A model generated the notes under the pieces. That model made no database searches, was not told the origin of the DNA, and saw only the letters and a list, made by a program, of their open reading frames with translations. This document shows, piece by piece, positions 1-7,377 of a stretch of 64,000 nt of DNA. This DNA is from an uncultured Clostridia bacterium. Its GTDB lineage: Bacteria; Bacillota; Clostridia; Christensenellales; UBA1242. The translations under genes and the position numbers were made by a program. Each line of letters opens with the position of its first letter. The stretch's first letter is position 1. The stretch covers positions 1-64,000 of the forward strand of contig CAKVOE010000001.1 of NCBI GenBank assembly GCA_934778215.1, in the 5' to 3' direction.

Positions 1-249
1 GGCGGTCCTGCAAGAAATGGTCCACCATGGAGTGATTCCGGTGGTGGCGGTCCTGCAAGAAATGGTCCACCATGGAGCGATTCTGGCGGTGGCGGTCCTG
101 CAAGAAATGGTCCACCATGGAGTGATTCCGGTGGTGGCGGTCCTGCAAGAAATGGTCCACTATGGAGTGATTCCGGTGGTGGCGGTCCTGCAAGAAACGG
201 TCCACCATGGAGCGATTCCGGCGGTGGCGGTCCTGCAAGAAACGGACCA
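1..249 (+). repeat. 45-bp in-frame tandem repeat, about 5.5 copies
   Basis: Copies start at 1, 46, 91, 136, 181 and 226 (the last is partial). The unit is 45 bp, a multiple of three, and encodes GGPARNGPPWSDSGG. Copies differ at third positions (AGT/AGC, TCC/TCT, AAT/AAC, GGT/GGC). The one amino-acid change I see is Pro to Leu in copy 4. The array runs off the left edge. Confidence 0.95.
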
Positions 250-1404
250 GGCAAAGCCTACAAGCAGTCATTTGACAAACTTGATAGCGAGAGAACAAAA
301 AATCTCTTAAATTCAAGACCTAAACAAGTAATAAATGAACTTGAGTCTGAAGATGAGATTACACTATTTGCAAAAATAGTAAGGTCTATTAAAACCAAGT
401 TGGCAAAAACCGTTAATAGATTTGCCGTAAAACTTGGAATTAACGAAGTTATGTTAACTTCGTCAGAAATTAATGAACTCGAAGATATGTATAATTGGGT
501 AGGGTTCTGCTTTGTATCAAAAGCAAGAATCTCAAGGAAGGGTCATGTTGTAGAGCCTTCCCGCAAAAACCGCATATTCCTTATTGATAAGAGAACTATG
601 AAACAATATTCATTAGAGCCTCTTGGCACTGTGTATAGCGTTTCATGTGGACTAATCACTAGCGAAAAGGGTCTATTTAAAGCAATTATAAGACCAGAAG
701 GCGTTGTATTTGAACGTATTGAAATTGATTCTAAGTACACGGTTGTTAAAACGATGCAAGACACATTCGGCAATGTTTACATCGGTATCACAAACGGCCC
801 TGACGAAGAAGAAGTTAGATTTACTTCAGATGGCAAACGGGTTAGCCTGTGGAACAGAAATGCTCTACTCGCACTCGGCAACGACAACAGGTTGTATTTT
901 GTGACAATGGACGACAGTTTCAATATTGATAAAGGCAAAATTACCGATCTTAAAGTAATTAACAAAGAAGGTTCTCTGGTGGCTGTTATGCCAACCGAAA
1001 ACACTAAACTGGTTCGCTTTAAAGATAGTTATGATAGATATGGATTTGTTTATTATGATGGTAACTTCTTATGCCTCGATAATGGATATAAGTACTTTAA
1101 TTTGACGACTAAGGAAACATATTCGTTGCCAATAAATTGCTGGCAGTTATCTGAAGACCAGTTAGCGATTGCATTAAATGACGGAAATCTTTACAAAGTA
1201 AAGGTACAAGATGTCTTGAATGTGTTCGCAAGTGGGGAAGGTGTAAATTCAATCCAAGATAAACAATTGCTGTTAAAAGGTGTCTTGCGGGCACAGATTA
1301 AGGGCGAAAGTTTAGAGTTTACGTCTACGGACGGTGTTAGCCGATTCGTTGCTCCTTTAACGGCGGAGTTCCTTGCGCGGGCTCATATAAAACTTGGAAG
1401 TTGA
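1..1404 (+). CDS. Partial gene of unknown function with N-terminal 15-residue repeats
   Basis: The frame is open from the first base to the TGA at 1402-1404, so the gene starts upstream of the window; the TTG at 400 lies inside it. The visible 467 residues begin with five full copies and one partial copy of GGPARNGPPWSDSGG (to about residue 83). A charged linker of about 45 residues follows, then about 335 residues rich in short aromatic beta-type stretches separated by Gly/Asp/Asn turns. That last part resembles a beta-propeller in texture, but I see no diagnostic motif. The Gly/Pro/Trp repeat looks like a flexible low-complexity arm. No signal peptide can be judged because the true N-terminus is missing. 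Function unknown. The reading frame is supported by repeat copies that differ almost only at synonymous positions. Confidence 0.85.
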   Translation, partial: GGPARNGPPWSDSGGGGPARNGPPWSDSGGGGPARNGPPWSDSGGGGPARNGPLWSDSGGGGPARNGPPWSDSGGGGPARNGPGKAYKQSFDKLDSERTKNLLNSRPKQVINELESEDEITLFAKIVRSIKTKLAKTVNRFAVKLGINEVMLTSSEINELEDMYNWVGFCFVSKARISRKGHVVEPSRKNRIFLIDKRTMKQYSLEPLGTVYSVSCGLITSEKGLFKAIIRPEGVVFERIEIDSKYTVVKTMQDTFGNVYIGITNGPDEEEVRFTSDGKRVSLWNRNALLALGNDNRLYFVTMDDSFNIDKGKITDLKVINKEGSLVAVMPTENTKLVRFKDSYDRYGFVYYDGNFLCLDNGYKYFNLTTKETYSLPINCWQLSEDQLAIALNDGNLYKVKVQDVLNVFASGEGVNSIQDKQLLLKGVLRAQIKGESLEFTSTDGVSRFVAPLTAEFLARAHIKLGS

Positions 1405-1448
1405 CCAAGGCACTAAGTGATTAATGTATGCTACTTAGTGCTAAGGTC
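1403..1448 (+). other. Imperfect hairpin at the stop codon
   Basis: Arms 1403-1418 and 1433-1448 pair at 13 of 16 positions (4 bp outside and 9 bp inside a 3-nt internal loop). The hairpin overlaps the stop codon. No T-run follows, so it is not a classical intrinsic terminator. Confidence 0.5.
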
Positions 1449-1540
1449 GACCTAATTAAATAATAGAGTATAAATAGTTTAAATTTTTGCACACCAAAAA
1501 TATAATTAAACTAATCTGCATTTAATTGGGTAAAAGACTG

Positions 1541-1568
1541 TTGCATACATTAAATTTATTTTTATAAG
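1541..1568 (+). promoter_or_regulatory. Candidate promoter of a small RNA
   Basis: TTGCAT, a 16-nt spacer, then TATAAG. Predicted start near 1575, just before the structured segment that ends in the terminator at 1640-1690. No good reading frame starts here. Confidence 0.4.
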
Positions 1569-1574
1569 ACGCTT

Positions 1575-1690
1575 TGAAAGAATTTATATTTCTTCGGTGT
1601 GGCATATTTGCCCACCCGATAAAAGCAAAAACATTAATTCACACCTATTTTGTCGGTTCGCCACTTCAAAATGGGTGTGTTTTTTTGTGT
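1575..1690 (+). ncRNA. Candidate structured small RNA
   Basis: The 444-bp gap between the genes ending at 1404 and starting at 1849 holds this RNA-like unit. It has a promoter-like element at 1541-1568, a hairpin of about 7 bp with one bulge at about 1598-1618 (GGTG/CACC and GGC/GCC arms), and a terminator at 1640-1690. A 72-codon reading frame at 1597-1815 crosses the terminator and has no ribosome site, so I do not treat it as a gene. I do not recognise an RNA family. It could instead be a leader remnant. Confidence 0.35.
1640..1690 (+). terminator. Intrinsic terminator
   Basis: A 13-bp stem (CACACC..TTTG with its complement, one G-U pair) is followed by a T-rich tract from 1680. Confidence 0.75.
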
Positions 1691-1797
1691 TTAATTTTTT
1701 ATTTAAAGGTATTGTTAAGGGTTTTGAAGCAAACCTTATAAAGTTGTTCAACTTTTGGGGTGCAACTCATTTTTATTTTAATTTTTTTTGCCAACTA

Positions 1798-1826
1798 TTT
1801 ACAAATTTAATTTAATATGTTATTAT
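1798..1826 (+). promoter_or_regulatory. Sigma-A-type promoter for the gene at 1849
   Basis: TTTACA, a 17-nt spacer, then TATTAT, followed within 20 nt by the ribosome site AAGGGGG and the ATG at 1849. Confidence 0.65.
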
Positions 1827-1848
1827 AGACCAAAAGGGGGACAAATTT

Positions 1849-2484
1849 ATGCCATTGTATTTTTCAGATTTAGAGCAAGATATGCACCTAGAAGACTATG
1901 ATGCTGTTGGGTCGGAAAGTTTAATTATGCCTATTATTAAGGGCAATAAAAGGGTAGAAACGCTAAAATTATCTACTTATTCTAGTTTTGGTAACATGGT
2001 TAATTTTATAGATATTTCGGCGAAAAAAACAGAAATTGGCGATTATACCATCATTAAAGAAGTTGACCCAAACAAAATTGAAGTTGGAGGTTTGTTGGGT
2101 GTTTTAAAAAATGAGTGCAAAAAGGTTGCAAAAAAATACAAGATTGATCCCGAATCAATTAATGATGCGATGTATTCGGTGGTGTCATCACGCATATTGT
2201 ACAAAGATGGCGATAACAGCGAAAAGAGTTATTTGACTATTCATAATATTATTATTGATAGGCAAAGCCAAAACGCCTTAAATTTTGCTGTGCTATATAG
2301 CGAAGATGCTACTGTTATTGGTAGTTTTTGTAGGGCGTCTTCGTCTTTGCAAGAGTTTAAAGATGTAGTTATTGACATAGAAGACTCTTTTAGCGCAATG
2401 AAGGCATTAAATTTAGATATTTCAAAACTTATGCAATTAAATAAAGAAATACGAGAACAACAAGATTACGAAGAAAAAGAATAG
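1849..2484 (+). CDS. Conserved-looking protein of unknown function, paralogue 1
   Basis: A 211-residue protein that I do not recognise. It has no signal peptide or membrane segment, so it is probably cytoplasmic. The centre (about residues 80-150) alternates predicted helix and strand, and the tail is acidic and charged. It has its own promoter (1798-1826) and a strong ribosome site, AAGGGGG. The next gene, 111 bp downstream, encodes a protein of almost the same length with matching landmarks: FAVLYSED here and FGVLFGCD there, and a closing segment ALNLDISK here and ALSIDIKK there before a Glu/Lys tail. I infer an old tandem duplication. No catalytic motif is evident. Confidence 0.8.
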   Translation: MPLYFSDLEQDMHLEDYDAVGSESLIMPIIKGNKRVETLKLSTYSSFGNMVNFIDISAKKTEIGDYTIIKEVDPNKIEVGGLLGVLKNECKKVAKKYKIDPESINDAMYSVVSSRILYKDGDNSEKSYLTIHNIIIDRQSQNALNFAVLYSEDATVIGSFCRASSSLQEFKDVVIDIEDSFSAMKALNLDISKLMQLNKEIREQQDYEEKE

Positions 2485-2595
2485 TATAGAACAAATTTTT
2501 TAATAACCGTTTTTGTGCCAAAGAAAAGGCGAAAAAATACAATTTAAAAGTTTTTGTAAAAACTTACCAACATTATTGGCATACAAGGAGAAAAA

Positions 2596-3243
2596 ATGAT
2601 ATTTGTATTTAAGGGCAGACCAAAACATTTAAGAACATTTAAAGATAGTGACGGCAACTTATTTTACGATATTAAGATATATAAAGCCGTTCAGTTTACC
2701 AAAAACAACAAAAAGAAGGGTTCTTTATTAGAAGAAGTTGATGTAACAGATGATGACGAAATTACGCTTACTTTTTCAGAAAAAACTACACAAATTGGAG
2801 AAGAAGTAGGGTATAAAAACATTGATAAATTTACGGTAATGGAATGCAACCGAGAAATTGCTACAAGAGCATTGATAAAAGTTGCCCGAGATGTAATTTT
2901 TAACAAGGGCTATGACGCTATTAACAGCGATTTTATAGTTGGAGAGGTTTCGGAAGTTGCTTTAATTTCTAATGAAGATGAACTTATAAGCGGGAGATGC
3001 AGTAATATTTTGTATTTGTACAGAATGCACACTCTAAATGGAGATTCCAAATATTGCGATTTTGGAGTGCTTTTTGGTTGCGATAATGAAATAATAGAAG
3101 ATGTAAAAATGCAAACGGAAGATTTTGGTGAGATTAATATGTTTGTAGCCGACCTTTATGACCCGTTTGAAGTGGCAAATGCTTTAAGTATAGACATAAA
3201 GAAAAATTTGCTTAGTACCAATAACAATAGAGAAAAAGAGTAA
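2596..3243 (+). CDS. Protein of unknown function, paralogue 2
   Basis: A 215-residue protein, not recognised, and probably cytoplasmic (no signal peptide or membrane span). The start follows AAGGAG with a 5-nt gap. The C-terminal half lines up loosely with its upstream neighbour at 1849-2484: an FGVLF core strand, an ALSIDIKK helix, and a REKE-type tail. The N-terminal 60 residues carry their own Lys-rich stretch (KNNKKKGS). The pair ends at a strong terminator (3258-3304), so the two genes form a self-contained unit. Confidence 0.8.
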   Translation: MIFVFKGRPKHLRTFKDSDGNLFYDIKIYKAVQFTKNNKKKGSLLEEVDVTDDDEITLTFSEKTTQIGEEVGYKNIDKFTVMECNREIATRALIKVARDVIFNKGYDAINSDFIVGEVSEVALISNEDELISGRCSNILYLYRMHTLNGDSKYCDFGVLFGCDNEIIEDVKMQTEDFGEINMFVADLYDPFEVANALSIDIKKNLLSTNNNREKE

Positions 3244-3257
3244 TTTTTTAGCAAAAC

Positions 3258-3304
3258 AAAACACCTTATAGTTAGGAAAAGCCTAAATATAAGGTGTTTT
3301 TGTG
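3258..3304 (+). terminator. Intrinsic terminator of the paralogue pair
   Basis: A long stem (ACACCTTATA..TTAGG with its complement, AAAA loop) runs into TTTTTG. Because of its A-rich 5' side it may also serve the opposing gene that ends at 3351. Confidence 0.85.
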
Positions 3305-3350
3305 TTGTTAATAGGTATTGTTTTGTTGGTTAAAATTACGGATTGTATCC

Positions 3351-4985
3351 TTATTTGCTTAAATTACTGGCTTTATTTGCTGGTTTTGTAGCAATAATAG
3401 TTTCATCATTATTTGTTATAGAGTTGTTTGAAACTTCACTTAATGCCGTAGTTTCGCCCTCAATTTCTGTGTGGTTTTCGGTGCTTTCGCTTTGTGGTTG
3501 CTGTGCTTTGCTTGGTTGCTCATTTTTGTTAGAGTCGGGGTCTTCAACAAACTCAAAGGATTTTTCTATTCCAAAGGTATTTCGATTGTTTGATTTATAA
3601 TTTTTAATGTCATTATTTAATGACGCAATAGTTATTCCCAAAATTACCAAAAAGAATGGGTAGGTGTGTGGCATTGTGTTTCCAAAGCAGGCATTTATTG
3701 CGTATGCCATTACGCTAATTAAGCCAACCATAGTTACATTTGTTAGGTGTTTAAAGTACTTAATTCCTTTTATAGCAATTACTACAAAGCCTGCAACATA
3801 TAGCAATCCGGCTACAATTCCTGAGTGTGCTGCAAATTGTAAATATTCGTTGTGTGGTTTAACAAAAACATCGCCATCGCCAAACAAAGGATTTTCTTTA
3901 ATTGCTTTAAAGGCATCTAACCATAGTTCCCAACGGTTTGTTCCTGCCTTTTTGGCTTCTTCGGCGAGCGGGTCGGCTGATATTTTGAAAAAGTCTTTAA
4001 ATATCCCCAAAAATTGATTAAACAAATTGTTATAAGTTGAGTGCATATATTTTGCAAGGGGAATAGATATATAACTGATTGCTACAAGCATCACAAAAGG
4101 TATAAAACTGTACAAATTTAAGCGTTTTTCTTTTATGCAAACTACAATTGGTGTAGCAATAACAGCAACTATTATTGCAACCAATGCACCCAAAGTGTCA
4201 TTAAACATACTTACAAATAAATGTAGGGCAAGTAACAACCCCGTAACAATACGCCACTTATGGGTTTTGCTTAGGCCAAAAGTTATTGATAGTATGCTAG
4301 TTGAAAGGCATAAAATATAGCCCATGTGGTTGCTGTTTACAAAGCAATTTGCCCAATTTGTATTGTTTTCGTAAGATATTAATAGTTCCTTTTGATGAAA
4401 AATTAATGTAATAATACAAATTACGGTTGTAGTAAATATAAATGTTTTAAGTAGGTTTTTTCGTGTTTCGGCATATTTTAAATTTACCGCAAACAAAAAG
4501 ATAAAAAAGTAAAAGATAAAGTAAATTAAACTTTCTTGTAAATATGACCAACCGTCTTCGGTATGGAACATTGCAAAATTTTGCGGAAAATTTCGTGCAA
4601 AAAAGCCGGTTAAAAGAATCCATACAAACATTGCACATATTATGATTGTTTCTGGCTTGTTTTTTAGCGTGTCTTTTACAAAACTTCCGAACGAAAAGGC
4701 TTTTTTGTTTAAAAAAGCATTAGGAATGTCAAAACAAATAAAAAGCAAAATCCCAAAAGATGCTAAAAATATTGGTAGTATATTTACATGCAAATATGAA
4801 CAAAATTGTCCACTAAAAAGAAAAACGGCGTATAATAACACAAACGAAATTATTGGCATTGTTAAGATAAGGTAGGATAGAATAACCCCAGCCCTAGACT
4901 GACCGGGAACCTTTAAATCTTTAAACCAAACAAAGTCGTTTAATTTCTTTTCATTTTTTGTGCTTTGGGTTGAAATTTGTTCCAT
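3351..4985 (-). CDS. O-antigen ligase/polymerase-like membrane protein 1
   Basis: A 544-residue polytopic membrane protein with about ten to twelve hydrophobic segments. Towards the C-terminal side it carries the pattern of the Wzy_C/O-antigen ligase family: NRWELWLDAFKAIKENPLFG, then HNEYLQFAAHSG in the large external loop. Members polymerise undecaprenyl-linked repeat units or transfer glycans to acceptors. The last 75 or so residues are polar, Asn/Glu/Thr-rich and probably cytoplasmic. It is third in a minus-strand operon after uppP and a paralogue (12-bp gap). The acceptor is unknown, and polymerase cannot be told from ligase by sequence. Confidence 0.8.
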   Translation of the reverse strand: MEQISTQSTKNEKKLNDFVWFKDLKVPGQSRAGVILSYLILTMPIISFVLLYAVFLFSGQFCSYLHVNILPIFLASFGILLFICFDIPNAFLNKKAFSFGSFVKDTLKNKPETIIICAMFVWILLTGFFARNFPQNFAMFHTEDGWSYLQESLIYFIFYFFIFLFAVNLKYAETRKNLLKTFIFTTTVICIITLIFHQKELLISYENNTNWANCFVNSNHMGYILCLSTSILSITFGLSKTHKWRIVTGLLLALHLFVSMFNDTLGALVAIIVAVIATPIVVCIKEKRLNLYSFIPFVMLVAISYISIPLAKYMHSTYNNLFNQFLGIFKDFFKISADPLAEEAKKAGTNRWELWLDAFKAIKENPLFGDGDVFVKPHNEYLQFAAHSGIVAGLLYVAGFVVIAIKGIKYFKHLTNVTMVGLISVMAYAINACFGNTMPHTYPFFLVILGITIASLNNDIKNYKSNNRNTFGIEKSFEFVEDPDSNKNEQPSKAQQPQSESTENHTEIEGETTALSEVSNNSITNNDETIIATKPANKASNLSK

Positions 4986-4997
4986 ATAAATTTATCC

Positions 4998-6404
4998 TTA
5001 GTTTAATACATTTTGGTCGGTAATAACAATTCCGGGTGTAGTGATGCTTTTTTGTAGTTTTTGCTTCGAAATGTCTATATTAGAATACCGACAAAAAACG
5101 CCTGAAATCATTGCAAATAAAGGTGCTATGTGTGGCATAATACTACAAAATAATGAGCAGATTAAAAATCCTTCTATTGCAAAAAACGTAATTAATGACA
5201 GCATGCTAAAATGGCGACAATATTTAAAGAATTTTATAATAGATAGTATAATCGAAACAATCAATAAAGTCAAACATGGTAAGCCCCAAATTTCAGCAAG
5301 TTGTAAAAATGCAGAATGTGGGTTAGCGTAGGTGTTTCCGCTCCCAAATATTGGGTTTTGCAAAATTGTTTTTACAGAATTTTTAAATAGTTTAAATCTG
5401 CCTGTGCCGGCACCGTCTGCAAGTGTAGAGTTAATATCGGTAAAAATGTTTTTTATATCAGATGCAAGAATTTTAATTTCGTTAAAAAATCCTATATATT
5501 TGCTATAATAGTTAGAAGCAAACAGTTGAACTATCAGCGACATACCCACAAATGTTATAATCAAAAGGGTGGAGCGTATTGAAAATTTTTTGTTTTTAAC
5601 ATTTTCCACAACAAATAAGGTAATAAGTGCTATAAAAATTGCAAGCATACTAGAAAAGGTGTTTACCAAAAACAAAACAAGAGTATGCACAATAAAAGCA
5701 CAAAAACTAGCCCACGCCAGCCTCTTGCTAGTTGAAAATGCAAAAAAACCGGCAAGTAACAGTGTTGGAAGGGTAAGGTATAAGCCAAAATAGTTAGAAT
5801 TGTTAAATACCGAACTCCAATAAATATTGCTAGGCTTATGAAAAAACAATTCGCACTTAGGGTCTATTAAAGCAAGTACACAAACTAGGGTTGAGCAAAG
5901 ACAAACAGCAAACATTTCGTGAGTTGCGATATTGCGATTTTTTACCCCAAAACCAAATAAAAAACACATTGATATAAGCAAAATTATAGGAAAGCCAATT
6001 GCTAACATAAATGGGCTAGAAACATTGGTGGTAAACCCGTTTAGGGAGTTGTCTAGTACTAGCGAAACAATGCTCGAAATGAGTATAAGCAAAATACAAA
6101 CAGTTAGTGGAATAATCTCATAATATTTAGAAATAAAATCTTTGCAGTTAAAACGAAAGCGTCTTTTACCTAACAAAACCCCACAAACATCAATTGCAAT
6201 AAAAAGCAGAGGAAAACCAACAAGCAGATAGGTATATTGAGAGTATAGATGTAAAAAGTTTGGATTATAAATATTAAAAATTGCAAAAATGCAACTTAGC
6301 AATATTGTAATGATTGGTAGGCAAGCCAAAATATAGTCAACCCAAATAGATGACTTAACTTCGTTTTTTATAGCGTTGTAGTTAGAAAATTTAAAGTTTT
6401 TCAT
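4998..6404 (-). CDS. O-antigen ligase/polymerase-like membrane protein 2
   Basis: A 468-residue polytopic membrane protein, paralogous to the next gene in the operon (3351-4985). The signature loop contains GRFKLFKNSVKTILQNPIFG followed by NPHSAFLQLAEIWG, the same spacing as the Wzy_C-type loop in its neighbour. Relative to the paralogue it lacks the long polar C-terminal tail. It starts 6 bp after the uppP stop codon with an AAAAAGG ribosome site. The likely role is assembly of a lipid-linked surface polysaccharide; the substrate is unknown. Confidence 0.78.
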   Translation of the reverse strand: MKNFKFSNYNAIKNEVKSSIWVDYILACLPIITILLSCIFAIFNIYNPNFLHLYSQYTYLLVGFPLLFIAIDVCGVLLGKRRFRFNCKDFISKYYEIIPLTVCILLILISSIVSLVLDNSLNGFTTNVSSPFMLAIGFPIILLISMCFLFGFGVKNRNIATHEMFAVCLCSTLVCVLALIDPKCELFFHKPSNIYWSSVFNNSNYFGLYLTLPTLLLAGFFAFSTSKRLAWASFCAFIVHTLVLFLVNTFSSMLAIFIALITLFVVENVKNKKFSIRSTLLIITFVGMSLIVQLFASNYYSKYIGFFNEIKILASDIKNIFTDINSTLADGAGTGRFKLFKNSVKTILQNPIFGSGNTYANPHSAFLQLAEIWGLPCLTLLIVSIILSIIKFFKYCRHFSMLSLITFFAIEGFLICSLFCSIMPHIAPLFAMISGVFCRYSNIDISKQKLQKSITTPGIVITDQNVLN

Positions 6405-6410
6405 ACCTTT

Positions 6411-7181
6411 TTACCATATAGTATATACAAAATTTTGAACAAAACAAAGTAAAGACAGTGCCATCAAATAAATACCAAACCACATAAAGTTGCACTTGCC
6501 AATGGCTTTAATGGTAAGCTTTATTGCAACCACTCCCGAAATAAATGATGCTACAAATCCAAAACTTAGTGCCAACCAATTGATGCTAATTAACTCTACC
6601 TTAAATAGTTCTAGTATAAGTGAACCTAAAATTATAGGAATACTCATAAAAAAACTAAATTTTGCAACGTAATTGGGGTCGTTTTTTACTAAAACGCCAC
6701 CAAAAATTGTCGACCCGCTACGGCTAATTCCGGGTGTTATTGCAACGCATTGCATAAGCCCCATAACTAGTGCAGAATGGGTTTTAAATGGCTTTTTTAC
6801 GCTATTTTTTGCTAACTTTTGCGTTACAAAAAGCATAATTGTTGTAATTAAAAAGGTAAACGCCAACACCTTTGATGAGGTTAGGCTCTCAAATAAATCG
6901 TTAAAAATAAGACCTACCACACAGGCGGGCAGGGTTGCAACTATTAGCCAAATTAAAGTAGTCCTGCCTTCGGGTTTTGCAAGCAAAAGCAAGTCTTTAA
7001 AATAATAAATTACAACGGCAAGCAGTGTTCCTAAATGCAGTACTATGGTTGTAAATAGGGTGTTTTCGGTTATGCCTAGCATTTCTTGTAACAAAATTAA
7101 GTGTCCGCTACTAGAAATTGGCAAAAATTCCGTCAATCCCTGAACTATACCCAAAATAATTAATTTGATAATCTCTTTCAT
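6411..7181 (-). CDS. uppP: Undecaprenyl-diphosphatase UppP (BacA family)
   Basis: A 256-residue integral membrane phosphatase that recycles undecaprenyl diphosphate to the monophosphate carrier used for peptidoglycan and surface glycans. Two family hallmarks are visible: GLTEFLPISSSGH near the N-terminus (residues 15-27) and PGISRSGST near residue 150, which together form the active site. The length is normal for the family. It is the first gene of a minus-strand operon with two O-antigen-polymerase-like proteins, and it is divergent from the long polysaccharide operon starting at 7378. This fits a need for extra lipid carrier. Confidence 0.95.
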   Translation of the reverse strand: MKEIIKLIILGIVQGLTEFLPISSSGHLILLQEMLGITENTLFTTIVLHLGTLLAVVIYYFKDLLLLAKPEGRTTLIWLIVATLPACVVGLIFNDLFESLTSSKVLAFTFLITTIMLFVTQKLAKNSVKKPFKTHSALVMGLMQCVAITPGISRSGSTIFGGVLVKNDPNYVAKFSFFMSIPIILGSLILELFKVELISINWLALSFGFVASFISGVVAIKLTIKAIGKCNFMWFGIYLMALSLLCFVQNFVYTIW

Positions 7182-7299
7182 AAATCATTCCAAAGTTAAA
7201 TTTGGTATGATATTACAAAAATAGGGTAGTAGAGCCAGTAAAAGTATAACATACCATTTAATTTATATGCAAATAATTTATATAAATTGCTTATATTGC

Positions 7300-7328
7300 T
7301 TGAATTAAATATCCGATTAGTGTATACT
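7300..7328 (+). promoter_or_regulatory. Promoter of the polysaccharide operon
   Basis: TTGAAT, a 17-nt spacer, then TATACT. It lies in the divergent region between uppP and the plus-strand operon and gives a leader of about 40 nt before the first gene. Confidence 0.7.
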
Positions 7329-7377
7329 AAATCTTAGCGAAAGCGGTATTGCTCAAAAAAAAGGAAATGTGTTACTA

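Noticed and set aside
1..249. CRISPR array
   Set aside because: Units are contiguous with no unique spacers, and the period is a multiple of three within an open frame.
17..310. 97-residue ORF across the 45-bp repeats (MVHHGVIPVVAVLQE frame)
   Set aside because: It is a shadow frame. The frame giving GGPARNGPPWSDSGG runs without stops into the long downstream gene, and its copies differ silently.
1597..1815. 72-residue ORF
   Set aside because: It crosses a clear terminator, has no ribosome site, and its composition (Phe/Cys/Asn-rich) looks like translated AT-rich non-coding DNA.
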